Of a stretch of 64,000 bases of DNA, positions 15,020 through 23,397 are shown one piece after another (within the stretch, counting starts at the first letter, position 1; each line of letters starts with the position of its first letter). A program made the position numbers and the translations under genes. The stretch is from NCBI RefSeq assembly GCF_037031285.1, contig NZ_JAYEZO010000001.1, forward strand, positions 1-64,000. The letters run 5' to 3'. Below the pieces are notes generated by a model, which made no database searches, was not told the origin of the DNA, and was given only the letters and a program-made list of their open reading frames with translations. This stretch comes from Halobellus sp. LT62 (GTDB taxonomy: Archaea > Halobacteriota > Halobacteria > Halobacteriales > Haloferacaceae).

Positions 15020-15751
15020 TTATTCTCCCTCACAGAGCGCCGCCAACTCACAATCGTCGATCACGACGCCGTCGACGCCGCGGGCGTTCAGTTCGCGGAC
15101 CGTGTCCGCGTCGGCGGCCGTCCACGCGTTGACCTCGAACCCGCGCTCGTGGGCGCGCGTGACGACGTCGGTGTCGAGACAGAGATCCACGCCGGGGTGG
15201 ACGTACTCACAGCCGAGTTCGTCGGCGACATCGAGCGCCGCGCCGACGTCGAAGTCGGTCTCGCGCTCCTCCGTGACGCTTTCCTCGGACTCATCGTCGC
15301 CCGTGTCGTCGTAACACAAGAACGCGATCGCCGGTGCGCCCGCCTCGCGGGCGTCGGCGACGTCGCCGGGATAAAACGATGAGACGATCACCTCGTGGTC
15401 GTACCCGGCCGCGACCCCGACGGCGTCGGCGGCGACGTCCCGCCCCTTCAGTTCGAGGTTCAATCCCACATCTGCGGGCACCGCATCGAAGACGTCGACC
15501 AACCGCGGAACGGGCTCGTCGCTTCCGAGCACCGAGGCCGATTCCAACACGTCGTAGGGCGTCGAGGCGACCTCGCCGGTGACGTCGGTGACCCGGTCGA
15601 GCGTCTCGTCGTGAAAGACGACCAGTTCTCCGGATCCGCACCGCTGGACGTCGAGTTCGATCATATCGACAGCCTCGCTGGACCGTCGGAAGGCACGAAG
15701 GGTGTTCTCGGGGTACTGCGTCAGGCAGCCGCGGTGTGCGATCGCCCGCAA
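15020..15751 (-). CDS. ugpQ: Glycerophosphodiester phosphodiesterase
   Basis: A 243-residue GDPD-family TIM-barrel enzyme releasing glycerol 3-phosphate and an alcohol from glycerophosphodiesters. Catalytic-site motifs are IAHRG (His6-Arg7), PENT (Glu15-Asn16), ELDVQ (metal-binding Glu and Asp) and FHDETLDR (catalytic His). No signal peptide, so it acts in the cytoplasm on imported diesters. The start is TTG, separated by one base from the stop of the ATPase gene upstream (TGA-G-TTG), which suggests coupled translation. Last gene of the ugp operon. Confidence 0.88.
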   Translation of the reverse strand: MRAIAHRGCLTQYPENTLRAFRRSSEAVDMIELDVQRCGSGELVVFHDETLDRVTDVTGEVASTPYDVLESASVLGSDEPVPRLVDVFDAVPADVGLNLELKGRDVAADAVGVAAGYDHEVIVSSFYPGDVADAREAGAPAIAFLCYDDTGDDESEESVTEERETDFDVGAALDVADELGCEYVHPGVDLCLDTDVVTRAHERGFEVNAWTAADADTVRELNARGVDGVVIDDCELAALCEGE

Positions 15752-15752
15752 C

Positions 15753-16892
15753 TCAGTGCTCCGCTTGGGTTTGCACGGCGTCGGACGTCCGCTCGCGCGG
15801 GGAGGAGTGATAGATGGCTTCGCCCGACTCGTCGAACACGTGGAGGCGCTCTTCGTCGACGCCGAGTTCGATCGTATCGCCCGCGTCGATCTCGCTGCGG
15901 GCCTCGGCCTTGACGTGTATCTCGTCGTCGCCGACGAGACAGTGGAGCAGCAGCGACTCGCCCAGCGGTTCGGTCACGGACACTTCCGCCTCGAAGGTCC
16001 ACTCCTCGCCGTCGACGTTCCTCGCCAGCGAGACGTCCTCCGGGCGGACGCCGAGGAACGCTGCTCCCGAGTGTCCCGCGAGGTCGTCGGCGTTCGGAAG
16101 CGGGAGGTCGAAAGACTCGTGTCGCGCGGCGGCGTCGCCGCCCTCTCCGTCGAGTTCGATGGGAACTACGTTCATCGCCGGGCTGCCGATGAACTCCGCG
16201 ACGAACCGGGTCGCCGGGTAGTCGTAGAGCACCTGCGGCGGATCCACCTGTTCGATCTCCCCGTCGTTCAGCACGGCCACTCTGTCGCCCAGCGTCATCG
16301 CCTCCGTCTGGTCGTGCGTCACGTACAGCGTCGTCGCGTCGATCTCTCGGTGCAGCTGCAGCAGCTCCGCGCGCATCTGCACCCGGAGCTTCGCGTCGAG
16401 ATTGCTCAGCGGCTCGTCGAGCAGGAACACGTCCGGCTCTCTGACGATCGCTCGTCCGATCGCCACCCGCTGGCGCTCGCCGCCGGAGAGCTCCTTCGGC
16501 TGCCGAGCGAGTAACTCGGGGATGTCGAGGATCTCCGCCGCCTCCTGCACGCGCTGGTCGATCTCATCGTCGGTGTAGTCGCTGACGGACTTCATCCCGA
16601 ACTTCATGTTCTCCGCGCCCGTCATATGCGGGTAGAGCGCGTAGTTTTGGAACACCATCGCGATGCTCCGCTCTTTCGGCGCGAGCTCGTTGACGCGGCG
16701 CTCACCGATGCGGAGTTCGCCGCTCGTGATGCTTTCGAGCCCGGCGATCATCCGGAGCGTGGTCGATTTGCCGCAACCGGAGGGGCCGACGAAGACGAGG
16801 AACTCTCCGCTCTCGATGTCGAGAGAGATGTCGTCGACCGCGGTTACGTCGTCGAACTGTTTCGTGAGACCGTCGATGTGAATGTCAGACAT
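15753..16892 (-). CDS. ugpC: Glycerol-3-phosphate/sugar ABC transporter ATP-binding protein (MalK/UgpC type)
   Basis: A 379-residue ATPase: Walker A GPSGCGKST, signature LSGGERQRVAIGRA, Walker B DVFLLDEPLSNLD, and a C-terminal TOBE/OB-fold regulatory region (from about residue 235) as in MalK and UgpC. It drives import through the two permeases encoded upstream. Only 6 nt separate it from the permease stop. Specificity for glycerol phosphates is inferred from the adjacent phosphodiesterase and from nearby glpK. Confidence 0.9.
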   Translation of the reverse strand: MSDIHIDGLTKQFDDVTAVDDISLDIESGEFLVFVGPSGCGKSTTLRMIAGLESITSGELRIGERRVNELAPKERSIAMVFQNYALYPHMTGAENMKFGMKSVSDYTDDEIDQRVQEAAEILDIPELLARQPKELSGGERQRVAIGRAIVREPDVFLLDEPLSNLDAKLRVQMRAELLQLHREIDATTLYVTHDQTEAMTLGDRVAVLNDGEIEQVDPPQVLYDYPATRFVAEFIGSPAMNVVPIELDGEGGDAAARHESFDLPLPNADDLAGHSGAAFLGVRPEDVSLARNVDGEEWTFEAEVSVTEPLGESLLLHCLVGDDEIHVKAEARSEIDAGDTIELGVDEERLHVFDESGEAIYHSSPRERTSDAVQTQAEH

Positions 16893-16898
16893 ATTCTA

Positions 16899-17768
16899 TC
16901 ACTTCTGTTGAATCGCGAGCGTTTCGAGAAGCGGTTTGTGCAGCACGATGAGCACGGCCAGTGGGGGCAGGAGCGCGATCACCGCGCCGGCCATAATGAT
17001 TCCCCACCGGGTGAGTCCCGACTGCGAGGCCGCTTGGAGGAACCTGAGCCCGACCTGTACCACCTGTTTGTTCTGATCACTCATAATGATGAGCGGCCAG
17101 AGGTACTGGTTCCACGCGTAGATGAAGGTGATCACCGAGACGCCGGCGATCATTCCCTTCGACATCGGAATCAACACCTTCCAGAGGAACGTCAACGGCC
17201 CGACGCCGTCGAGGTGGGCGTTTTCCACGAGCGAGGCTGGAATCGCCATAAAGTGCTGTCGGAACAGGAACACCGCCGTCGCGCTCGCGATGTACGGTCC
17301 CGTGATCGCCATCAGCGTGTTCCCCCAGCCGAGCCGCGCCATCAGATCGAAGAGCGGCACGATCCGAACGGGGACCGGTAACAGGAGGGTGAGCAGGATG
17401 AACATGAACACGGCGCGCTCGTAGGGGAACCGGTAGTAAACGAGCGCCAGCGCCGCGAACAGCGACAGCGTCACCTTCCCGACGACGATGATTATCGACA
17501 TCACGACCGAGTTTATCATGTACTGTCCGAAGTTGTACTCGCCCAGTACCGTCCCGTAGTTCGAGAGCCCTTGGCTCCCGATTCCGACGTTGGTGACTTC
17601 GTACACCTCGGTCGTCGTCTGGGTGCTCATAATCAGCGCCAACAGCAGGGGGAGCCCCATCAGGAATATCGACACGATGAGCCCGCCGTGGACGAGGGCC
17701 TGCTCGGTGTCGACGTCCTCGGGAAGGAGCCGCGCGAGCGTCGATTCCGAGGTTGAGCTCGTTGCCAT
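16899..17768 (-). CDS. ugpE: ABC transporter permease (UgpE type)
   Basis: A 289-residue inner-membrane permease of the carbohydrate uptake-1 family with six predicted transmembrane segments. The cytoplasmic EAA loop reads ENAHLDGVGPLTFLWKVLIP. It forms the channel with UgpA. An upstream stretch of the same reading frame (17772-17870) starts with ATG but is closed by TGA six bases before this ATG. Confidence 0.88.
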   Translation of the reverse strand: MATSSTSESTLARLLPEDVDTEQALVHGGLIVSIFLMGLPLLLALIMSTQTTTEVYEVTNVGIGSQGLSNYGTVLGEYNFGQYMINSVVMSIIIVVGKVTLSLFAALALVYYRFPYERAVFMFILLTLLLPVPVRIVPLFDLMARLGWGNTLMAITGPYIASATAVFLFRQHFMAIPASLVENAHLDGVGPLTFLWKVLIPMSKGMIAGVSVITFIYAWNQYLWPLIIMSDQNKQVVQVGLRFLQAASQSGLTRWGIIMAGAVIALLPPLAVLIVLHKPLLETLAIQQK

Positions 17769-17771
17769 CTC

Positions 17772-17870
17772 TCAGACACCTCCGGTGGAGACGTCCGGCG
17801 TTGGCTCCGCTCTTCGCACCGATCGGGACTCTCGTCCCCGTCGCCGACTCAACTGTGTGTTCTCGCTCAT
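17772..17870 (-). other. 32-codon ORF between ugpA and ugpE
   Basis: ATG at 17870, 7 nt after the ugpA stop, opens a short Arg/Ser-rich reading frame that ends in TGA at 17772 and is in frame with ugpE (TGA-GAG-ATG). It could be a leader peptide, a decayed N-terminal extension of ugpE or a chance ORF. Confidence 0.25.
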
Positions 17871-17874
17871 CGTT

Positions 17875-18765
17875 TCACGCATAGGTAGTGTAACTCTCGG
17901 ACAACCGCAACTGAACGTACATCAGTATCGCCACGACGGCGAACAGGACGACCGACTCCGCGGACGCGAGTCCGAGGTTGCTGAACTCGAAGGCGTCGCG
18001 GTACAGTTTGAAGATCAGCAGGTTCGTGGCCTCGTTCGGTCCGCCGCTCGTCATCAGGTCGACGAGCGGGAACGTCTGGAAGAACGCGTAGATGGTGTTC
18101 ATCACCACGAGGAACACGAGCGTCGGCGACATCAGCGGGACGTACACCCGATACAGCATCTTGAGATGCCCGACTCCGTCTAACTTCGCCGATTCGGTCA
18201 GCGTCTCGGGAATGTTGTTCAGCGCGGCGACCATGAAGATGATGTTGTATCCTAACTGCTTCCAGATGGCAACGAGGGCGACGATCGCGAACGCTTGGGG
18301 TCCGTTCGTGAACCACTCCAGCGAGGTTCCGGTGAGACTCTCCAGTACGAAGGTGAGGATCCCGAGCGACGGGTGCAGGAGGAACAAAAGCACTGACGCA
18401 GCGACGGCCGTGGGCAGCGCGTACGGCCAGATCGCCGCGATCAGGTACGTCGACGAGCCCACGTCGACTTGGAAGAGGAGGTACGCGACGAAAAGCGACG
18501 CCGCGAGCGTCCCGATGACGACGACCGCAGCGAAGGCAACTGAGATCGCGAAGCTCCAGTGGTACGTCGACGAGGTGGCGAGGGTGATGTAGTTCTCGAT
18601 ACCCACGAACGTCTTTCGGGTTCCCAGCAGGATCGTCTGTTGGAGACTTAACCTGAAGGTCTCGATCCCCGGGTAGTACAGAAAGGCGATCAGTACGGCG
18701 AACGTCGGAAGCAGCAGCAGAAACGCCTGCCACCGCGACTCGTATGGTTTGGTGAATTCCGGCAT
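17875..18765 (-). CDS. ugpA: ABC transporter permease (UgpA type)
   Basis: A 296-residue permease with six hydrophobic segments; the EAA loop is TESAKLDGVGHLKMLYRVYVP. It pairs with UgpE. It follows ugpB by 21 nt in the order ugpB-ugpA-ugpE-ugpC-ugpQ, typical of glycerol-3-phosphate import operons. Confidence 0.88.
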   Translation of the reverse strand: MPEFTKPYESRWQAFLLLLPTFAVLIAFLYYPGIETFRLSLQQTILLGTRKTFVGIENYITLATSSTYHWSFAISVAFAAVVVIGTLAASLFVAYLLFQVDVGSSTYLIAAIWPYALPTAVAASVLLFLLHPSLGILTFVLESLTGTSLEWFTNGPQAFAIVALVAIWKQLGYNIIFMVAALNNIPETLTESAKLDGVGHLKMLYRVYVPLMSPTLVFLVVMNTIYAFFQTFPLVDLMTSGGPNEATNLLIFKLYRDAFEFSNLGLASAESVVLFAVVAILMYVQLRLSESYTTYA

Positions 18766-18786
18766 ACTCTCGAAGTGGATGGCCGA

Positions 18787-20214
18787 TTACGAGACTCGGT
18801 CGTTGTAGTCCTGCAGCGCCGCGTCGACGTCGCTTTTGACCTGTGAGAGGCCGTCGGAGACGCTCGGGCCGCCGTCTTGGATCATACTCACGTACCCCTC
18901 CTCGATAATCGTCCGGACCTCCGGGAACGGACCCATCAGGGCCCCGCTGGTCGCGGGCGTACTTTCGGTCTCGTTGAGCTGATCGATCGCCGTCCGGAAC
19001 GCCGGATTCTCCTCGTAGAAGCCCTCGTCTTCGAGCTGGGAGATCGACTCTTCGCGAACCGGGAAGTACCCGGTCCCCGTGTGCCACTGCGCCTGCTGTT
19101 CGGGCTGTGTCATGTACAGAAGCAGCTCCGCGGTCGCCTGCTGCTGCGCGTCCGAGAGCCCCCGTGGGACCCACAGCGACGCGCCGCCGATCGGGATGCC
19201 CGTTCGATCGCCGCCGGGAGAGGGCAGGTACGCCGTGTCGAGCTCGAACCCGTTGTCGGCAGCGCCCTGCTGCATCGGGGCGATACTCGACGTCGAGTAG
19301 ATGATCATCCCCGTCTCTTGGGTCAGGAACGCCTGCTGGGCCTCGCCCCACGCCTCGATGCCCGGATTGAGGTACTGGTCCTGTTCGTACAGGTCGACCC
19401 ACCACTCGAAGATGTTCTGTGCGGCCTCGCTCTCGAGGTTCGACTCGGTCGCGCGCCCGCTGCGCCCGTTCTCGTTGTTCACGAGCGTCGTGTTCTGTTG
19501 GGCGAACCACGACTCGACGAACCACGAGTGGTTCGGGCCCGTCAACCCAGTCTCGACGACGCCCTCGCTCGTAAGCGTGTTCGCGGCGTCCGTAATGCCC
19601 TGATAGGTCGTCGGCGGGCTGTCGGGATCGAGTCCGGCCTCCTCGAAGGCGTCCCGGTTGTACATCATAATCGCGTTACTGGAGTTGAACGGCATCGAGT
19701 TGAGCTTCCCGTCCACGCGATAGAAGTCCAACACCGGATCGAGGAAGTTGTCGAAGTTGATCCGGTCGCTCGGGATGATGTCCTCGACGGGAACGAACGC
19801 TTGGCTGTCGATAGCCAGTTGCGTCCCGATCTCGAAGATCTGAGAGAGCGCCGGCGGATTCCCGGAACTCACCGCGGATGTAGTCGCGTTGAGGTTGTCG
19901 CGGTAGCTGTTGCGCGACGTCGTCTCGACGGTGATTCCGTCGCTTTGCTCCTCGAAGCTGTTCACGATGTCGTCGATCCGCTGAGCGAGGTCGCCGCCCA
20001 TCGCGTGCCAGAACTGGATCGTGACCGAATCGCTGCCGGAGTCGCCCGCGGTCGTTCCGTTGGAGTCGCCGCCGCTGGAGTCACCGCCGCTGTCGCCGCC
20101 TGACCCGTCTCCGGATCCGTCGCCGCCGTCTTGGCTCGAACAGCCGGCCAGTCCCGCGATGGTTGCCGCGCCCGCGCCTTTGATGAACGTCCGTCTGGAT
20201 CGTGTCAGCTTCAT
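18787..20214 (-). CDS. ugpB: Glycerol-3-phosphate (or sugar) ABC transporter binding lipoprotein
   Basis: A 475-residue family-1 solute-binding protein. Tat signal SRRTFIKGAG and lipobox GLAGC (Cys25) place it on the outer face of the membrane, followed by a Gly/Ser/Asp linker (about residues 28-62) common to haloarchaeal lipoproteins. The mature domain begins VTIQFWHAMGGDLAQRIDD, strongly UgpB/MalE-like. Substrate assignment rests on the operon. First gene of the operon; promoter at 20231-20275. Confidence 0.87.
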   Translation of the reverse strand: MKLTRSRRTFIKGAGAATIAGLAGCSSQDGGDGSGDGSGGDSGGDSSGGDSNGTTAGDSGSDSVTIQFWHAMGGDLAQRIDDIVNSFEEQSDGITVETTSRNSYRDNLNATTSAVSSGNPPALSQIFEIGTQLAIDSQAFVPVEDIIPSDRINFDNFLDPVLDFYRVDGKLNSMPFNSSNAIMMYNRDAFEEAGLDPDSPPTTYQGITDAANTLTSEGVVETGLTGPNHSWFVESWFAQQNTTLVNNENGRSGRATESNLESEAAQNIFEWWVDLYEQDQYLNPGIEAWGEAQQAFLTQETGMIIYSTSSIAPMQQGAADNGFELDTAYLPSPGGDRTGIPIGGASLWVPRGLSDAQQQATAELLLYMTQPEQQAQWHTGTGYFPVREESISQLEDEGFYEENPAFRTAIDQLNETESTPATSGALMGPFPEVRTIIEEGYVSMIQDGGPSVSDGLSQVKSDVDAALQDYNDRVS

Positions 20215-20230
20215 TTGTACTCGATGTAGA

Positions 20231-20275
20231 ATTATATTTTACCCACATAATTCTTTGGTATATTCTATATATACC
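20231..20275 (-). promoter_or_regulatory. ugp operon promoter with operator-like dyad
   Basis: On the - strand, AAAATATAAT (20231-20240) lies 17-26 nt from the ugpB ATG and is the probable TATA box. Upstream sit ACATAATTCTTTGG (read on +, 20245-20258), shared with the phnD promoter, and the inverted repeat GGTATAT-N5-ATATACC (20257-20275). The shared motif is a candidate phosphate-starvation element. Confidence 0.5.
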
Positions 20276-20750
20276 ACTCTGCAATGATTCCCTCTACTTG
20301 GTACGTGTCGCGATCTCGGCCTCGAAGACAGAGATCAGTCGGGCGGCCACGATTTCAACATTTAAAAGACCCATTTTACGAAACTTAGCCCGTCCACATA
20401 GGTACCCTTCGATCCGATTGACCGAACCGATACACCTCGTCTCGGTTTCTCCGCGCTGTTTTATCGCTTTTCATCCCTGAAACCGTAAAGTTAACGAAAA
20501 TATGTGAATGAACTGCTTGAATCGATGTGTCGACGTTTCTTAATACGAACCTCGAAGATATGAGTTACGACCCCCTTGAACCGTTTATCCACGATATTCG
20601 GCATATTAACGCCTCAGGACCGAGTATGTGGTTGGTGCGGCGTCTTTCGACGTTTCTTTCGTCAACACATCGAGTTCTATATAGTCGAACTTCCCAAAAT
20701 CATACACGTTATCGCACTGTTTTCGGCCATCGCACCAGACGTTCCACAAC
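20276..20750. other. Non-coding spacer between ugp and phn operons
   Basis: About 640 nt separate ugpB from the end of the phn operon. Beyond the ugp promoter I see no ORF with haloarchaeal codon usage; the DNA is moderately AT-rich. Its right part carries a diverged MITE copy (20755-20828). Confidence 0.5.
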
Positions 20751-20754
20751 CTAT

Positions 20755-20828
20755 AGTATCGCTCACAAGTCTTCACTCACTCGACCGCACGAGTGATCGA
20801 ATGCGTGGAGGCTCGTCGACGATACTAC
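20755..20828. mobile_element. Diverged MITE copy A
   Basis: Ends TAGTATCG (20755-20762) and CGATACTA (20820-20827) are inverted. The internal segment 20766-20792 is identical over 27 nt to the reverse complement of 35856-35882 in MITE copy C. The right half differs from copies B and C. No transposase is encoded. Confidence 0.6.
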
Positions 20829-20911
20829 CCGCTGTATCGTCTAGTCGGGGCGATACAGCACGAGAAAGCGTCGCAAGACGACGCAGGTTCCGAAAAAAGC
20901 GTATTCGCGGT

Positions 20912-21703
20912 TCAGCGAGCCTTCCGGCGGAGGTACGCCGACGTGATCTCACTGAAGATGACGATGCCGAGGATCGCGAGCAGGATCGTCAGCACCTGCT
21001 GCCACGCGAAGAAGTTGATCGACGTGTTCAGTTCGACGCCGATCCCGCCCGCTCCGACGAACCCGATGATCGTGGACGCTCGGACGTTGATGTCCCACCG
21101 GTAGGTGCTGACTCCGATGAAGGCGGGCTTGATCTGCGGTGCGATCCCGTAGATGGCTGCTTCGACCGAGTTCGCGCCTGTCGCCTTGATCGCCTCGACT
21201 TGACCGGGATCGATCTCCTCGATCGCTTCCGCGATGAGCTTCGAACAGAAGCCGATCGAGCGGACGGCGATGGCAAGCGTCCCGGCGAGCGCGCCGGAAC
21301 CGAAGACGATGACGAAGACGAGCGCCCAGATGATGACGTTAACCGACCGGGAGGCCGAGATGATGAACTTCCCGATCACGAAGCCGAGCCGGTTCGGCGT
21401 GGTGTTCTCCGCGCCGAGCAGCGCGACCGGGATCGACAGCAGCACCGCCAGTGCCGTGCCGAGAATCGCGATGTGGATCGTCTCGATCATCGGCGAGACG
21501 ATCTGTCCGGTGTACGCCACGTTCGGCGGATACATCCGGTTGACCAGATCCATAAACTCCGCGGGCGCGGTGCCGACGTAGTTGTAGTTGATCTGCAGGA
21601 GCTGCCACGAGATGGCCGCGGCGACCAGCGCGATCAGGACGAAGAGGTACCGCACGAACCGCTGCCGCGGCGTCCGTCGTTCCCACGTTCGGTAATCGGT
21701 CAT
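20912..21703 (-). CDS. phnE: Phosphonate/phosphate ABC transporter permease (second PhnE)
   Basis: A 263-residue permease with about six membrane segments and the PhnE-type EAA region EAIKATGANSVEAAIYGIAPQ, followed by the conserved YRWDINVRASTIIGFVGAGG. It overlaps the upstream permease gene by 4 nt (ATGA). Two PhnE-like permeases in one operon probably form a heterodimeric channel. Confidence 0.88.
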   Translation of the reverse strand: MTDYRTWERRTPRQRFVRYLFVLIALVAAAISWQLLQINYNYVGTAPAEFMDLVNRMYPPNVAYTGQIVSPMIETIHIAILGTALAVLLSIPVALLGAENTTPNRLGFVIGKFIISASRSVNVIIWALVFVIVFGSGALAGTLAIAVRSIGFCSKLIAEAIEEIDPGQVEAIKATGANSVEAAIYGIAPQIKPAFIGVSTYRWDINVRASTIIGFVGAGGIGVELNTSINFFAWQQVLTILLAILGIVIFSEITSAYLRRKAR

Positions 21704-22509
21704 TGTATCTGCCTCCTGACGTAGGTGCTGATGAACTCACCGACCATGACGATGGCGATGATCGCGAGGATAATCGTCAGGAAGAAGTCGTAGTCGTACT
21801 GGTCGAAGGAGCTCAGGAGCGTCGATCCGATACCGCCTGCCCCGACGATCCCGACGATCGTGCTGTGACGGATGTTGATGTCCCAGCGGTAGATCGTCAG
21901 CCCGACGACGCGCGGCATCACCTGCGGAACGACCCCGAACAACATCGTCTCGGTCTGGCTCGCGCCGGTCGATTCGACGGCCTCTTTCTGCCCCCCGTCG
22001 ATATCTTCGATCTCTTCGGCGAGCAGCTTCGCGAAGAAACCGATCGTCTTGTACGACAGCGCGATGACGCCCGCGAGCGCGCCGATTCCGACCGCCTTGA
22101 CGGCGATGATAGCGATGATGAGCTCGTGGAACGCTCTCGAGACGGTGATGATTCCCCGGCCCAGTACGTACACCGGGCGCGGCGCGATGTTCTCGGCGGC
22201 CATAAACGCCACCGGAATGGAGATGATCACGCCGATGATCGTCGCGATGATCGACATCGCGACCGATTCGACTAGTCCCTCGATCAGGAGATCCGTCTTG
22301 AACGGCGTGAACTCCGGCGGGAACATCCCGGTGATGAGTCCGACCGCCGAGTCCCACCCCGCAGCCATCCGGGCGGGCGAGATCCGCATATTCCACGCGC
22401 TCCACAGGAGGAATACGGCGATGACCGCGTACACCGCCCACTTCACGTAGTGGTTGTAGAACGCGGTCGGTCGCTGCCACGTCCGGCGGTCTGGTTGTTC
22501 TGTCGCCAT
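21700..22509 (-). CDS. phnE: Phosphonate/phosphate ABC transporter permease (first PhnE)
   Basis: A 269-residue paralogue of the downstream permease, with matching motifs EAVESTGASQTETMLFGVVPQ and YRWDINIRHSTIVGIVGAGG. The start lies 3 nt after the phnC stop. Confidence 0.88.
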   Translation of the reverse strand: MATEQPDRRTWQRPTAFYNHYVKWAVYAVIAVFLLWSAWNMRISPARMAAGWDSAVGLITGMFPPEFTPFKTDLLIEGLVESVAMSIIATIIGVIISIPVAFMAAENIAPRPVYVLGRGIITVSRAFHELIIAIIAVKAVGIGALAGVIALSYKTIGFFAKLLAEEIEDIDGGQKEAVESTGASQTETMLFGVVPQVMPRVVGLTIYRWDINIRHSTIVGIVGAGGIGSTLLSSFDQYDYDFFLTIILAIIAIVMVGEFISTYVRRQIQ

Positions 22510-22512
22510 CGG

Positions 22513-23343
22513 TTATCCTCGGCGCATAGCGCCTTCTTGCGTCGCCGAGTCGGACGCGCTCGAATCGTCGTCCGAGGGCGCTTTCACCGCAGCCTCGTCG
22601 GGGATCTCCTCCCCCCGGTAGATCTGTCCGCGGGCGGTCTCGTCGAGGTCCTCGGGAGTTCCCTCGAAGACTTTTTCGCCGTCGCGGAGGCCGATGATCC
22701 GATCGGAGTACTCCTCTGCGAGGTCGACCTCGTGGATGTTTATCAGTACGGGGATGTCGTCCTCGTTGGCGATCTCTGTCAGGAGGTCCATAACCGCGCG
22801 CGACGTCTCGGGGTCGAGGCTGCTCGTCGGTTCGTCGACCAGCAGGATCTTCGGTCGCTGGAGGATCGCCCGCGCGATGCCGACGCGCTGGCGCTGTCCG
22901 CCGGACAGTTCGTCTGCCCGGTTGTTCTCGTGTCCCTCCAAGCCGACGCGTTCGAGCACCTCGTAGGCCCGTTCGACGTCGTCGCCCGCGAATTTCCGGC
23001 GGAACGCGGCCCACGTGCTGACGTAGCCGAGCCGCCCTGACAGGACGTTCTCCATCACGGTGAGCCGCTCGATGAGGTTGTACTCTTGGAAGATCATCCC
23101 CATGTCTCGGCGGGCGTTCCGGAGTTCCTTCCCCGAGAGCCCTGTGATCTCTAAGCCGTCGAGTTCGACGTTGCCGCCCGTCGGCTCTGTGAGTCGGTTG
23201 ATGCACCGGATGAACGTACTCTTTCCCGCGCCGCTGGGTCCGATCACCGCGACCGTTTCGTTACCGGTCACGTCGAGTGAGACGCCCTTGAGAGCCTCGT
23301 CGCCGGATGGATACGTTTTCTGTAAATCGCTTACTGAGAGCAT
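22513..23343 (-). CDS. phnC: Phosphonate/phosphate ABC transporter ATP-binding protein
   Basis: A 276-residue ATPase: Walker [10 protein letters not shown], signature [14 protein letters not shown], Walker [15 protein letters not shown]-loop INIHEVDLA. Length and PhnC-type sequence ([24 protein letters not shown]) support the assignment. The C-terminal 35 residues are a low-complexity acidic tail. No C-P lyase genes are in the window, so the imported compound could be phosphate, phosphite or phosphonate. Confidence 0.9.
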   Translation of the reverse strand: MLSVSDLQKTYPSGDEALKGVSLDVTGNETVAVIGPSGAGKSTFIRCINRLTEPTGGNVELDGLEITGLSGKELRNARRDMGMIFQEYNLIERLTVMENVLSGRLGYVSTWAAFRRKFAGDDVERAYEVLERVGLEGHENNRADELSGGQRQRVGIARAILQRPKILLVDEPTSSLDPETSRAVMDLLTEIANEDDIPVLINIHEVDLAEEYSDRIIGLRDGEKVFEGTPEDLDETARGQIYRGEEIPDEAAVKAPSDDDSSASDSATQEGAMRRG

Positions 23344-23397
23344 ATCTAATGTATCGTAGCTGGTTGTTACAAAGAAACGAAGCGAGACGGGCGTCGA

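Noticed and set aside
17867-19525. 552-codon - strand ORF overlapping ugpA and ugpB in another frame
   Set aside because: Arg-rich, no domains, overlaps two well-supported genes on the same strand.
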